Positions 34,202 through 43,538 of a stretch of DNA of 64,000 nt are shown one piece after another. Within the stretch, counting starts at the first letter, position 1. Each line of letters starts with the position of its first letter. The DNA is from Hyphomonadaceae bacterium ML37. GTDB taxonomy: Bacteria; Pseudomonadota; Alphaproteobacteria; Caulobacterales; Maricaulaceae. The position numbers and the translations under genes are program-made. The notes beneath the pieces are model-generated. The model did not search any database. It had not been told where the DNA came from and saw only the letters and a program-made list of their open reading frames with translations. The stretch lies in the NCBI GenBank assembly GCA_027627685.1, contig CP091241.1:2357191-2421190 (forward strand), in the 5' to 3' direction.

Positions 34202-35032
34202 ATGTCCCTTCGCCCCATCGTCAAGACCACGCGCGGCATGCCGGCCTCCGACGGCGCCGGCGTGAAGCTGACGCGCATGCTCGGAACGCCCGAACTGCGC
34301 GCATTGGACCCTTTCCTGATGCTCGACAAGTTCCACTCCAATGATCCGGGCGATTACCTCGCCGGTTTCCCGCCTCACCCCCACCGGGGGTTCGAAACGG
34401 TGACCTATATGGTGGAGGGCCGGATGCGCCATCAGGACAATAAAGGCCATGAAGGCGTGATCGGGCCGGGCGGCGTGCAGTGGATGACCGCCGCGCGCGG
34501 CATCATCCATTCGGAAATGCCCGAGCAGGATGACGGGCTAATGAGCGGGTTCCAGCTCTGGGTGAACCTGCCGCGCGCCGAAAAGATGAAAGACCCCGGC
34601 TATCAGGAGTTTGGTGAAGCCCAGATTCCGGCCGATGAACGCGAGGGCGTCACCGCCAAAATCGTCACCGGGCGCACCTCCACGGGTGTGGAAGGACCAG
34701 TGCGCGACATCACCGTGGAGCCCTTCTACGCCGAGCTGCGCATGGCGCCGGGGAGCGTGTTCGAAGAGCCCGTCGCCAGCGGCAAGACCGCCTTCATCGC
34801 CACCCATTCGGGATCGGTCACCTCGGGCGGCGTCAGCCTCGGCGAGGCCCAACTTGGGGTCTACGGCCCGGGCGACAGCGTGCGCATCGAGGCCGGACCC
34901 GAGGGCGCGCGCATCATGCTGGCGGCGGGCTATCCCATCGGCGAACCCATCGTCTGGGCCGGCCCGTTCGTGATGACCACTGAAGGCGAGGTCCGTCAGG
35001 CCATGCTGGACTATCAGCAAGGCCGGTTCTGA
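34202..35032 (+). CDS. Pirin family protein
   Basis: 276 residues. The N-terminal cupin holds the pirin metal ligands: two His in PPHPHRGFETVTYMVEG, then GIIHSEMPE with the third His and the Glu. The C-terminal cupin is less conserved. Bacterial pirins can act as quercetinases or bind metabolic enzymes. GGATGAAGCGCC precedes ATG. The next gene, a glutathionyl-hydroquinone reductase, lies 52 nt downstream, and both have links to quinone or flavonoid chemistry. Confidence 0.94.
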   Translation: MSLRPIVKTTRGMPASDGAGVKLTRMLGTPELRALDPFLMLDKFHSNDPGDYLAGFPPHPHRGFETVTYMVEGRMRHQDNKGHEGVIGPGGVQWMTAARGIIHSEMPEQDDGLMSGFQLWVNLPRAEKMKDPGYQEFGEAQIPADEREGVTAKIVTGRTSTGVEGPVRDITVEPFYAELRMAPGSVFEEPVASGKTAFIATHSGSVTSGGVSLGEAQLGVYGPGDSVRIEAGPEGARIMLAAGYPIGEPIVWAGPFVMTTEGEVRQAMLDYQQGRF

Positions 35033-35084
35033 TCGCCCTCTTCGCGCCCCAATCCTGCAAGCAGACCAAAAAGGAGGCCTCCTG

Positions 35085-36053
35085 ATGGGACGGCTGATCG
35101 ACGGCGTCTGGACAGACGAATGGTATGACACCAAGTCCACCGGCGGAAAATTCGAGCGCTGGAACAGCGTCTTCCGCAACTGGGTGACCGCTGACGGCGC
35201 CCCCGGCCCGGCGGGCGAGGGCGGCTTCAAGGCGCAGCCCGGACGCTATCACCTCTATGTCTCGCTGGCCTGTCCCTGGGCGCACCGCACGCTGGTGTTC
35301 CGGCGGCTCAAGGGGCTGGAGGACATGATCTCCCTGTCGGTGGTGCATTGGCTGATGAAGGAGAATGGCTGGACATTTAAGGACGGGCCAGGCGTCATTC
35401 CCGACCCGATCCACAGCGCGCAATTCATGCACCAGGTCTACACCGCCGCCGCCCCGGACTATTCAGGCCGCGTCACCGTGCCGGTGCTGTGGGACAAACA
35501 GACGGGGACCATCGTCTCCAATGAGAGCGCCGACATCATCCGCATGTTCAACTCCGCCTTTGACGGCGTGGACGCCAGGGAAGGCGACTATTACCCCGAA
35601 GCCCTGCGCGGCGAGATCGATGAGCTCAACACGCGAATCTACGACACGGTGAACAACGGCGTCTACAAATCCGGCTTCGCCACCAGCCAGTCCGCCTATC
35701 AGAGCGCCGTCACCGCGCTGTTCGACAGCCTCGACTGGCTCGAAGCGCGCCTGTCCGACGAACGGCGCTGGCTCACCGGCGATGTGCTGACCGAGGCCGA
35801 CTGGCGGCTCTACACCACGCTGGTGCGCTTCGATCCGGTCTATCACGGGCATTTCAAGTGCAATCTCAAGCGCCTGATCGACTACCCGCACCTGTCGGCT
35901 TATGCCCGGCGCCTGCACGCCCATGAGGATGTGGCCGGCCTGTTCAATCTCGATCACGCCAGGCGGCACTATTACGAGAGCCATGACATGATCAATCCCA
36001 GCGGCGTCGTGCCGGCGGGTCCTGCGGTGCATGTGGCTGACGGGCGCGGCTGA
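35085..36053 (+). CDS. Glutathionyl-hydroquinone reductase
   Basis: 322 residues, the normal length for this glutathione transferase class (Xi). The catalytic Cys is in SLACPWAHRTLVFRRLKGLE near residue 65, and VPVLWDKQTGTIVSNESADIIRMFN is the thioredoxin-fold GSH site. The C-terminal helical domain has WLTGDVLTEADWRLYTTLVRFDPVY. It removes glutathione from glutathionyl-hydroquinones. AAGGAGG lies before the ATG. Confidence 0.95.
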   Translation: MGRLIDGVWTDEWYDTKSTGGKFERWNSVFRNWVTADGAPGPAGEGGFKAQPGRYHLYVSLACPWAHRTLVFRRLKGLEDMISLSVVHWLMKENGWTFKDGPGVIPDPIHSAQFMHQVYTAAAPDYSGRVTVPVLWDKQTGTIVSNESADIIRMFNSAFDGVDAREGDYYPEALRGEIDELNTRIYDTVNNGVYKSGFATSQSAYQSAVTALFDSLDWLEARLSDERRWLTGDVLTEADWRLYTTLVRFDPVYHGHFKCNLKRLIDYPHLSAYARRLHAHEDVAGLFNLDHARRHYYESHDMINPSGVVPAGPAVHVADGRG

Positions 36054-36137
36054 GCCCCCCCCTGCACTGGCGGGGCGCGGCGTGCTAGGGTTACGGGCGA
36101 GCAGCGCCCCGGGGCGCCGCATGACAGGAGCCGCCCC

Positions 36138-36602
36138 ATGATCCGCCTCGCCTTCGCTCTTCCCGTGTCCGCCCTTCTGCTGGCCGCCTGCAGCGCGCCC
36201 GATCCCGTAGCGGATACAGCGCCGCCCGCTGAAGAGACGGCGCAGGACACTGTGCTGGAAGCCGGGGCGGAAGACGTTCTGATCGGGCCCGAATGGACGG
36301 TGACGGAAATTGAAGGCCGTGCGGCCCTCGCCGACGCCGCGCCTACCATCGCCTTCCTGCCCAATGGCGTAACCGGCAGCGCAGGCTGCAACCGGTTCAA
36401 CGGCGATTACCAGGCCGACGCCGGATCGCTGACCATCGGCGCCCTGAGCACCACACGCATGGCCTGCGCCGATGACCGGATGCAGCAGGAGCGCACCTTC
36501 TTGACCCTGCTCAGTCAGGCCGCACGCTATGAGGCCAGTGAAGACGGAACCGGACTGGTCCTCACGGCCGAGGACGGCCGCACCATCATCGCCCGCCGAT
36601 AA
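36138..36602 (+). CDS. META-domain lipoprotein
   Basis: 154 residues. A lipobox (LLLAAC) follows a short signal peptide. After an acidic Thr/Pro linker comes a META/HslJ domain: EWTVTEIEGRAA, IAFLPNGVTGSAGCNRFNGDY and LSTTRMACADDRMQQERTFL, whose two cysteines are conserved. META domains occur in HslJ and in secreted proteins and are linked to envelope stress or drug resistance. A second META protein follows directly. Confidence 0.9.
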   Translation: MIRLAFALPVSALLLAACSAPDPVADTAPPAEETAQDTVLEAGAEDVLIGPEWTVTEIEGRAALADAAPTIAFLPNGVTGSAGCNRFNGDYQADAGSLTIGALSTTRMACADDRMQQERTFLTLLSQAARYEASEDGTGLVLTAEDGRTIIARR

Positions 36603-36624
36603 GCTGCCAAGAGGAATGTTCCAA

Positions 36625-37476
36625 ATGTTTCGAGCCCTTGCCCTCGCGTTCGCCGCCAGCCTGCTCACCGCCGCCTGTTCGGAAATGTTTGACGACAACG
36701 GCGCCGCCCCGTCGACGGACGGTGAGCCCGCTTCAACGGAACCTGCCTCGGACGATCCGATCGACGCCGCCGCCGCTGAGCCCGCGCCTGTGGACTTCGA
36801 CTCTGACGGACGCGCCACCCCCGGCGAGGCCGGCGGACCGATCACCGACGAATACCTGGCCCTGCTGCCGCTGCGCGGCTACGGCCATGAGCCCAACTGG
36901 CACGTGCTTGTCGAGCGGGACTCCACGACCATCTACCGCCAGACCGAGGCGCTCATCAGTTTCCCGACCCGCCAGCCTGACGTCGTGCCAGCCCGCTTCC
37001 GGTTCGAAGACCCGGACAGCGAAAGCCATGTCGTCTTCCGCCGCGACATCTGCCGGGACATCGCCACCGGCATGCCGCACCCCTTCACGGTGATTGCGCG
37101 CCCGCGCCCGGATACGTTCGAAGGCTGCGGCGGCGATCCTGAGACCCTGTTCGCCGACGCCAACTGGACGCTCGCCATGCTCGGCGGCGACGCGCTGGAC
37201 AGTGATCGCGAGCTGTCGATCCGCTTTGAAGACGGCCGCGTGTCGGGCTCCGGCGGCTGCAACCGCTTCATGGGCGGCTACACGCTGACGGGCGAGGCGC
37301 TGACCCTCTCCGAGCTGGCGTCGACCCAGATGGCCTGCCCGGATGAGGCGATGAACCAGGAAACGCGTCTGCTGGAACAATTGTCCCAGGTGACGATGTT
37401 CGACCTCACCGATGAGGGCGCGCTGGTGCTGCGCACCGCTGGCGGCGACACCATCACCGCCTACCGGACCGAATAG
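36625..37476 (+). CDS. Lipoprotein with COG3650-like and META domains
   Basis: 283 residues from ATG 36625, with AGAGGA 9 nt upstream; ATG 36616 is too close to that site. The lipobox is LTAAC. The first domain (about 90-190) has LRGYGHEPNWHVLVE and RRDICRDIATGMPHPFTV, as in COG3650 proteins. The second is a META domain (ISIRFEDGRVSGSGGCNRF-like block, then STQMACPDEAMNQETRLLEQL) paralogous to the neighbour 22 nt upstream. Both are probably co-transcribed and act at the outer membrane. Confidence 0.86.
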   Translation: MFRALALAFAASLLTAACSEMFDDNGAAPSTDGEPASTEPASDDPIDAAAAEPAPVDFDSDGRATPGEAGGPITDEYLALLPLRGYGHEPNWHVLVERDSTTIYRQTEALISFPTRQPDVVPARFRFEDPDSESHVVFRRDICRDIATGMPHPFTVIARPRPDTFEGCGGDPETLFADANWTLAMLGGDALDSDRELSIRFEDGRVSGSGGCNRFMGGYTLTGEALTLSELASTQMACPDEAMNQETRLLEQLSQVTMFDLTDEGALVLRTAGGDTITAYRTE

Positions 37477-37477
37477 G

Positions 37478-37894
37478 TCACCAGGCGCCCATCTCGATCA
37501 GTTGCGAGCGCAGGGCGTCCGGCAACTCCTCCCCGCCGGTCTGGACAGACAGATCGGCGGGGGCGTCTTCAGCCTTGAGATAGCGCCAGCCCTGAAACGG
37601 ACGGCGCGGCGCAGGCGCGGTGCGCACAATCTCGCGATCAAGCCAGATCGTGCAGCGCTTGATACCGGTTTCGTCGGTGAATTCGTCCAGCTCCACGATG
37701 CGCTGGCGCACCTGGATCAGCCGCTTGATCACCCAGTAGAGCGACCCGCCCTCCGCCAGCTCCGCCGCGCGCTTGGGCGTCATGCGGGTGGTGTGGGGCA
37801 TGAGCTGCCCGCGCGGAGCGATCTGATCTCGCCACGCCTCGAGATCCTCGATGGAGTCGGCGCCGACGCAGAGTTTGACCAGATGAAGCGGCAT
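37478..37894 (-). CDS. DUF1489 family protein
   Basis: 138 residues, the usual length for this alphaproteobacterial family of unknown function. Typical stretches are HLVKLCVGADSIEDLEAW, HTTRMTPKRAAEL, GSLYWVIKRLIQVRQRI, WRYLKAEDAPADL and a final LRSQLIEMGAW. It is cytoplasmic. Its stop lies 2 nt from the convergent META gene's stop, leaving no room for a terminator. Confidence 0.92.
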   Translation of the reverse strand: MPLHLVKLCVGADSIEDLEAWRDQIAPRGQLMPHTTRMTPKRAAELAEGGSLYWVIKRLIQVRQRIVELDEFTDETGIKRCTIWLDREIVRTAPAPRRPFQGWRYLKAEDAPADLSVQTGGEELPDALRSQLIEMGAW

Positions 37895-37939
37895 GGCCCA
37901 GACCTAGTCTGAGTCAGCCGCCCCGCCAAGACTGGCCGG

Positions 37940-38881
37940 TCAGGCCGCCGCAGCGTGACGGTCGCGGAATCCGGCCTCGCTGGCGAGATCGACGTCGAAC
38001 GTCTCCTCGCTCTTGGGCATGGGTTTGCGCCCGCCCGCCAGCTTGTCCCAAACCTTCCAGGCTTTGGAGAAGGCGAGCTTCGCCACCGCCTGCACACCGT
38101 GCGGGCTGGAGGAGCGCGGGTTCAGGCCCATCCGGCGCAGGGCGCCATTGGCGTGCAGCACAGCGTTTTTCATCATGGACTGGCGCGTCACCACCTCGCA
38201 GGTGACCGACACATTCAGCCCTTCCAGATTCTCCACCCGGTGAGGCGCATGCAGCGGCCAGCTGACAAAGCTGCCCGGCGTCAGATCGATCATCGCCGCG
38301 TCCGCGTCCCAGGCCCGGTCGAACGGAATGTCCTCGGTCTGGGTCTTGTGCAGGATCTGCTCCATGGACTGGTCGCTCAGCCAGGGCGCACGGGGCGGAT
38401 AGATGCGGAAGCGCTTCTTGCCCTTCACGTGCAGCAGCAAGGTTTCAGACACATCAGCATGGTAGAAGACCTGGGCCTTGGGCGAGGAAATCAGAATGCC
38501 GCCATAGGCGCTGATCGGCCGGTAGTCGGGGTTGAGGCGCTTGAGCTGGGCGAACAGGGCGTCAAAGATCGGCTTGTAGACCGGGTCCTGGTTCATCGCC
38601 TCGCGCAGATTGATCCACAGCTTGCCCTCGCGCACCGCCTCGATCAGCTGCATGCCGGACATGTTGCACGCCGAGCCGGCGCGCCAGCTTTCGCGGTCCG
38701 CCGGGTCGTCGCCCATGGTGCAGATATCGGTGAGCTCGCGCGGATGGCGCTCCAGCAGCGCCGCCAGCGCCAGATCGGTAAACTCCGGCGCCATGTGAAG
38801 GCGGTGGCGCGCGGTCATCACGCCGTTGCGGAACTCCGCGCGCTTGTCCTCATTCCAGTCGATCAGCACAGGCTCGGTCAT
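37940..38881 (-). CDS. JmjC/cupin-like Fe(II) oxygenase family protein
   Basis: 313 residues. The core is a cupin-like barrel with the metal-binding HxD in QVFYHADVSETLLLHVKGKKRFRIYPP and the later His in GSFVSWPLHAPHRVEN. This is the layout of JmjC-like 2-oxoglutarate/Fe(II) hydroxylases. The N-terminal 130 residues are helical. Bacterial members may hydroxylate proteins, but I cannot name a substrate. It lies 45 nt upstream of DUF1489 on the same strand. Confidence 0.8.
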   Translation of the reverse strand: MTEPVLIDWNEDKRAEFRNGVMTARHRLHMAPEFTDLALAALLERHPRELTDICTMGDDPADRESWRAGSACNMSGMQLIEAVREGKLWINLREAMNQDPVYKPIFDALFAQLKRLNPDYRPISAYGGILISSPKAQVFYHADVSETLLLHVKGKKRFRIYPPRAPWLSDQSMEQILHKTQTEDIPFDRAWDADAAMIDLTPGSFVSWPLHAPHRVENLEGLNVSVTCEVVTRQSMMKNAVLHANGALRRMGLNPRSSSPHGVQAVAKLAFSKAWKVWDKLAGGRKPMPKSEETFDVDLASEAGFRDRHAAAA

Positions 38882-38965
38882 GTCGATCCCCGTCGCATAG
38901 CGGTACGCGCCAAGGCGCGCTCGCAGCGGATCACGCAGGGTTCGTGCCAGTGCGCGGAAGCGTGC

Positions 38966-41275
38966 TCAGGACGGGGCTTGTTCCTCGGGCATTTCCCTCT
39001 CGAAATAGCCAAAGATCGTGCGCCACAAATGGATTTGCAGCGGCGGCGGGCGCACGCCATGGCGCTCGCCGGGATAGGTCATCATGTCAAACCGCTCGCC
39101 GCGCGCCTGCAGCGCCGCGAACAGGCGGGTCGACTGATCGAACGTGACATTGTCGTCGGCCATGCCGTGAATGATCAGGGTCGGCGTCTCATATCCGTCC
39201 AGATGCGCGAACGCCGACCCGGCCTCATACCCGTCCACGTTTTCATCCGGCATGCCCATATAGCGCTCGGTATAGTGGGTGTCATACAGCGCCCAGTCGG
39301 TCACAGGCGCGCCCGCGACGGCGGCTGCAAAGCGCCCCGGCGCCTGCAGCGTGGTCATCAGCGTCATGTATCCGCCATAGGACCAGCCCCACAGACCGAT
39401 CCGGTCCGGGTCCACGAAATCCAGCCCCTGCAGGTAATCCAGCCCCGCCAGCTGGTCTTGCGCCTCGACAATCCCCATGCGCCGGTGCAGCGCCGCCTCA
39501 AACGCGTGGCCGCGATTGGAGCTGCCACGATTGTCCAGCTTGAACAGGATATAGCCGTGCGCCGGGAAGAGCTGGTCGCGCGGATTGACCCAGCCGCGGC
39601 TCACCGTCTGCACCAGCGGCCCGCCATAGACCTGGACGATCACCGGGCAACGCGCGCTGGCGGTGCAGTGGTCCGGACGCAGCATGGACCAGTGCAGCTC
39701 GGTCTGACCGTCAGCGGCGGTCAGCGTGCCGAACTCCGGCGAGAGATGGGCGTCCACAAATTCGTGGTAGGGGTGGTCCTCATCCAGCGCATTCTCCTCG
39801 ATCCAGGCGATGCGCGACCCGTCTATTGAGTAGAGCCCGGTCTGGGGCGGCGTATCGGGATCGGAATATGTGCCGATATAGGCCGTCCCGCCCTCGCCCA
39901 GCGACGCGCTCCAGCGCCCCGCCCCGCTGGTGATCTGAACGGGCGTTCCGCCCTCGAACGCCACGGCATAGAGTTGGCGCTCCAGCGGCGTCTCCGTCCA
40001 GCCTTCAAAATATACCGTTGCGCCATCGGCCGAGAGGCCGGTGATGCGGTCTACGACCCACTCGCCTTCGCTCAGCGCCCGCACCCCGCCGTCCGCGTCC
40101 ACGTGGTATATATGGCGGAAGCCCGACCGCTCCGACGTCCACAGAAACCCTCCGCCCTCCAGCGGCGTCAGGTCGTTGGAGAGGTTGATCCAGGTGTCCG
40201 CTTCCTCGCGCAGCACCAGATCGCTGGCGCCCGTCGCCGGATCGGCGCCCAGCACGTCCAGCTGCGTCTGGGCGCGGTTCTGGCGTTGGACATAGAGACG
40301 GTCGCCCGCCTCGTTCCAGTTCACCCGCGCCAGATAGATGTCGGTCTCTTCGCCCAGATCGATCTGCACGCGGTTCCCGCTGGCGATATCGATGACCCAC
40401 AGCTCGATCAGGGCATTGGGCGTGCCAGCACGCGGATAGCGCTGGTCGGCGACATTCACGCCCTCGGCCGTGATCCCGAACCGCGGCACGATATCCACCG
40501 GCGTCTCGTCGATGCGGGTAACCGCCACGCGTGATCCGTCCGGTGACCACCAGTATCCGGTATAGCGGCGCATTTCCTCCTGGGCGACGAACTCGGCCAC
40601 GCCCCAGCTCACCGGGCCGTCGCCCTCTTCGGTCATAGCGCGCGCCTCACCCGTCTCCAGATCATGGATCCAGAGATTCTGGTCGCGAATGAAAGAGACA
40701 TTGCGACCGTCCGGGCTGACACGGGCACCGGTCTCGAACTCGGGCGTCTCGGTCAGGCGCCGGGCTTCGCCGCTCTCCACGTCGACATAGAACAGATCGC
40801 CATCCAGCGGGACCAGGATGGCGCGCCCTTCGGCGTCCCAGTCATAGGCCACCACGCCGGTCTGGCTGATCCGCGCGCGCTCTCGGTACTGGATCTCGGC
40901 TTCGGACAGTTCGCCCTCTTCGGGGACCAGCGCGCGCGCATCCACCAGCCTGTAAGTCCGCCCGTCGGCCACATCCATGGCCCACAAGTCCAGCACCGTG
41001 CGGTCATCCTCGCGCGCCCGCTGGAAGGTGATGCGCGCCCCGTCGGGCGAAAAGCGCAGGCCTTGCGGCGACGGACCGGTGAGGTTCGGCGATCCGAACA
41101 CCCGCTCAATGGTCAGCGCCTCTCCCCGCTCGCGCGCCGGGTCGCGGTCCAGCCGCAGGTCCGGCGCTGACCTGTCTGCGCCCGGCCCGCCATCCGGCCC
41201 AAGGCTGGGCGCGGGCGCGCCGCAGGCGGCCAGAACAGCGGCGGAAACAAGGGCGGTGACCAGCACAGAACGCAT
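38966..41275 (-). CDS. Exported S9B dipeptidyl peptidase IV family peptidase (lipoprotein)
   Basis: 769 residues from ATG 41275, with GGAG 8 nt upstream; ATG 41299 is an alternative. The signal peptide ends in a lipobox (SAAVLAAC). The N-terminal part is the eight-bladed DPP IV beta propeller (SWGVAEFVAQEEMRRYTGYWWSPDG with the DPP-type Glu pair region). The C-terminal alpha/beta hydrolase has Ser in GWSYGGYMT, Asp in HGMADDNV and His in ERHGVRPP. It cleaves X-Pro dipeptides in the periplasm. Confidence 0.93.
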   Translation of the reverse strand: MRSVLVTALVSAAVLAACGAPAPSLGPDGGPGADRSAPDLRLDRDPARERGEALTIERVFGSPNLTGPSPQGLRFSPDGARITFQRAREDDRTVLDLWAMDVADGRTYRLVDARALVPEEGELSEAEIQYRERARISQTGVVAYDWDAEGRAILVPLDGDLFYVDVESGEARRLTETPEFETGARVSPDGRNVSFIRDQNLWIHDLETGEARAMTEEGDGPVSWGVAEFVAQEEMRRYTGYWWSPDGSRVAVTRIDETPVDIVPRFGITAEGVNVADQRYPRAGTPNALIELWVIDIASGNRVQIDLGEETDIYLARVNWNEAGDRLYVQRQNRAQTQLDVLGADPATGASDLVLREEADTWINLSNDLTPLEGGGFLWTSERSGFRHIYHVDADGGVRALSEGEWVVDRITGLSADGATVYFEGWTETPLERQLYAVAFEGGTPVQITSGAGRWSASLGEGGTAYIGTYSDPDTPPQTGLYSIDGSRIAWIEENALDEDHPYHEFVDAHLSPEFGTLTAADGQTELHWSMLRPDHCTASARCPVIVQVYGGPLVQTVSRGWVNPRDQLFPAHGYILFKLDNRGSSNRGHAFEAALHRRMGIVEAQDQLAGLDYLQGLDFVDPDRIGLWGWSYGGYMTLMTTLQAPGRFAAAVAGAPVTDWALYDTHYTERYMGMPDENVDGYEAGSAFAHLDGYETPTLIIHGMADDNVTFDQSTRLFAALQARGERFDMMTYPGERHGVRPPPLQIHLWRTIFGYFEREMPEEQAPS

Positions 41276-41345
41276 GGGGCAGGCTCCAGGCAGCTTCATG
41301 GATCGGGCAAGGCGGCAGACTAACGCTAATCGCGCCAGCAGGACA

Positions 41346-41378
41346 GAAAAAGGCCGGGCGCACATCGCACGCCCGGCC
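41346..41378 (-). terminator. Rho-independent terminator between the two S9 peptidase genes
   Basis: A 9-bp stem GGCCGGGCG/CGCCCGGCC with a 9-nt loop is followed on the minus strand by TTTTTCTGT. It shows that the two peptidase genes are separate transcription units. Confidence 0.85.
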
Positions 41379-41385
41379 CTGATCG

Positions 41386-43431
41386 TCAGTCGTCCAGCCC
41401 CAGCAATTCGGGCAGGGGCAGTTCGGCGGGCGGCGGTTCGCCGCCCTCGCCCTGCAGATAGTGCTGCATCCACTGCATCACCCGCAGCGCATAGTCATAC
41501 TGCGCCGCCGCCCGGGCATTGCCGTGGCCCTCGCCAGGATAGGTCACCAGACGCACCGGCGCCTCGCCGGCCATCTGCAGGAAGCGGTAGAGGATGAAGG
41601 ACTGGGTCGTATCCACACGCGTGTCGGCTTCGCCATGCAGGATCAGCGTGGGCGTGCGCGAGCCCTGCGCATGGCGGATCGGGCTCTTGTCCACGTACAG
41701 ATCGAAATTCTCCCACGGGCATTCCATGAAATGGACGTCGATCATTTCAACGGGAATCTCGGTGGTGCCGAAGAATGAAACCAGATCGGTCAGCGCCACG
41801 AACGGCGCGGCGGCGGCGAAGTGTTCCGTGGCGATAGTGGCGCCCCAGGCCGAAGCGAATCCCCCATAGGAGCCGCCCGTGATGCCGACGCGGTCGGGAT
41901 CAACAAGGCCTTCCTCCGCCAGCGGCGCAATGGCGTCGACAATGTCCCAGAACTCGTCGCCCGGCGGGTCGAGATGGTCGAGCTTCATGAAGCGCTCGCC
42001 CCGGCCCGTGGAGCCGCGATAATTCGGGAACAGGATGGCAAATCCCTCGCCCGTGGCGACATGGCCGAAGCGCGAATAATTATTCAGCCAGCCATCGCTG
42101 TCATGGGCTTCCGGCCCGCCATGGACCGTCATGATCAGCGGCCAGCCGCCCCGCGGCGGACGCCCGCGCGGCGTGATCAGCACGCCTTCCACCCGTTCGC
42201 CATCGCGCGCCGTCCACTCGAATACGCGCTGGTCGCCCCAGGCGATATCGGCCAGTTGCGGGTTGAGATCGGTCCAGCGGGCGAAGGCGGCGCCAGAGCG
42301 CGCCACGAACACCTCACGCGGATGGGTCGGCGCATCCACCACGGCGGCGATGGCGCCGGTCTCGCGATGCAAATCGATGGCGCGCAGGATGCCGCCCTCG
42401 AACGGCGTGCGATCCTGCTCATCACCGTCCACGCCATACTGGACCAGCGCGCTGGTCACGCCGGTATGGGCCAGCGTCAGCACGGTCCGCTCATCCTGCC
42501 AGGCAAAGCCATACAGATGCTGTTCGGCGTCGCGCGCGATGATCTCCATCGCGCCGGAGCTGACATCGGCGATATGCAGCGTGCCCGCCGTAGGGTCCGC
42601 CCGGTCCACGCCGGCCAGAAAGGCCAGACGCGCATTATCGGGCGAGAAGGCCGCAGGCCCCAGCTTGCTCAGGGTCTGCGCAGACGAGATGACCGCGCCG
42701 GTGCGCGCGTTCACCACATGCCAGCGCCGACTCATCAGATTGTCATCCACCAGCGCCGTGGGCGCCAGATCGACCGCCAGCAGCGACCCGTCCGGGCTCA
42801 GCACCACTTGCGTGGCGTGGCCGGGCAGATCGAACTTTGTGGCGTCGGCGTCCGGGTCGCTCAGGTCCGCGCGCCAGACATGGGAGAAGATCTGCTGCTC
42901 CTCGAACACATTGGCCCGAAAACCCCGCTCGCTCAGGCGCGCCCGCATCGGATCGGGCCGGTCCTGGGCCACGAAGAACAGCGTATTGCCGTCCGGCGCG
43001 ATGGCATAGCTGCGGATCGCCTGGCTGTGCGAATAGATGCGCTGGGCCTCGCCCCCCGCAACATCGATGCGGTAAAGCGCCGTGGCGCTGTCGCCGGCGC
43101 GATTGGCCAGGAAGGTCACCCCCTGCCCGTCCGGCGTCCAGGCGATGGCGCTGACCCGCCCCTCGCCCGCCACATAGGCGCGGCTCTGGTTTGCGCCGGT
43201 GGCGATGTGCAGCTCCACATGGGGCACGCCGTCCGCGTCGCCGCCCGGCGCATTGCGCGGCACGGTGACGGTGTAGGCCACTGACTGGCCGTCGGGAGAG
43301 ATCGCGGCGCCGCCCGCCTGGCGGATCTCGAACAGGTCTTCGATGGTCAGGGGCGACTGGGCGCTGGCGCCCGCTGTCAATACCGCCGCCGCGAGCAGCG
43401 CCAAAGCGCTGCGCAGGATCGGGAGGGTCAT
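41386..43431 (-). CDS. Exported S9C prolyl oligopeptidase family peptidase
   Basis: 681 residues with a classical signal peptide (ALALLAAAVLTAGASAQ). A seven-bladed propeller region with repeated SPDG/TPDGQ motifs precedes the hydrolase domain. The triad is Ser in GITGGSYGGFASAWG, Asp in HGEADTRVD and His in YPGEGHGNAR. Such acylaminoacyl-peptidase-like enzymes digest oligopeptides in the periplasm. It resembles its neighbour only in the catalytic domain. Confidence 0.94.
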   Translation of the reverse strand: MTLPILRSALALLAAAVLTAGASAQSPLTIEDLFEIRQAGGAAISPDGQSVAYTVTVPRNAPGGDADGVPHVELHIATGANQSRAYVAGEGRVSAIAWTPDGQGVTFLANRAGDSATALYRIDVAGGEAQRIYSHSQAIRSYAIAPDGNTLFFVAQDRPDPMRARLSERGFRANVFEEQQIFSHVWRADLSDPDADATKFDLPGHATQVVLSPDGSLLAVDLAPTALVDDNLMSRRWHVVNARTGAVISSAQTLSKLGPAAFSPDNARLAFLAGVDRADPTAGTLHIADVSSGAMEIIARDAEQHLYGFAWQDERTVLTLAHTGVTSALVQYGVDGDEQDRTPFEGGILRAIDLHRETGAIAAVVDAPTHPREVFVARSGAAFARWTDLNPQLADIAWGDQRVFEWTARDGERVEGVLITPRGRPPRGGWPLIMTVHGGPEAHDSDGWLNNYSRFGHVATGEGFAILFPNYRGSTGRGERFMKLDHLDPPGDEFWDIVDAIAPLAEEGLVDPDRVGITGGSYGGFASAWGATIATEHFAAAAPFVALTDLVSFFGTTEIPVEMIDVHFMECPWENFDLYVDKSPIRHAQGSRTPTLILHGEADTRVDTTQSFILYRFLQMAGEAPVRLVTYPGEGHGNARAAAQYDYALRVMQWMQHYLQGEGGEPPPAELPLPELLGLDD

Positions 43432-43538
43432 GGGGTCAGTCCTTCCGCAAATTCGGTTATGGCCGCGAACCTAGCGTGACTTGCGACGGCCCGTCGAGCC
43501 CGGCGCCTGTCCGCAGCGATCACAGGCCCGTCAGCGTC

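Noticed and set aside
38966-43431. Two S9 peptidase genes as one operon
   Set aside because: A strong terminator at 41346-41378 separates them.
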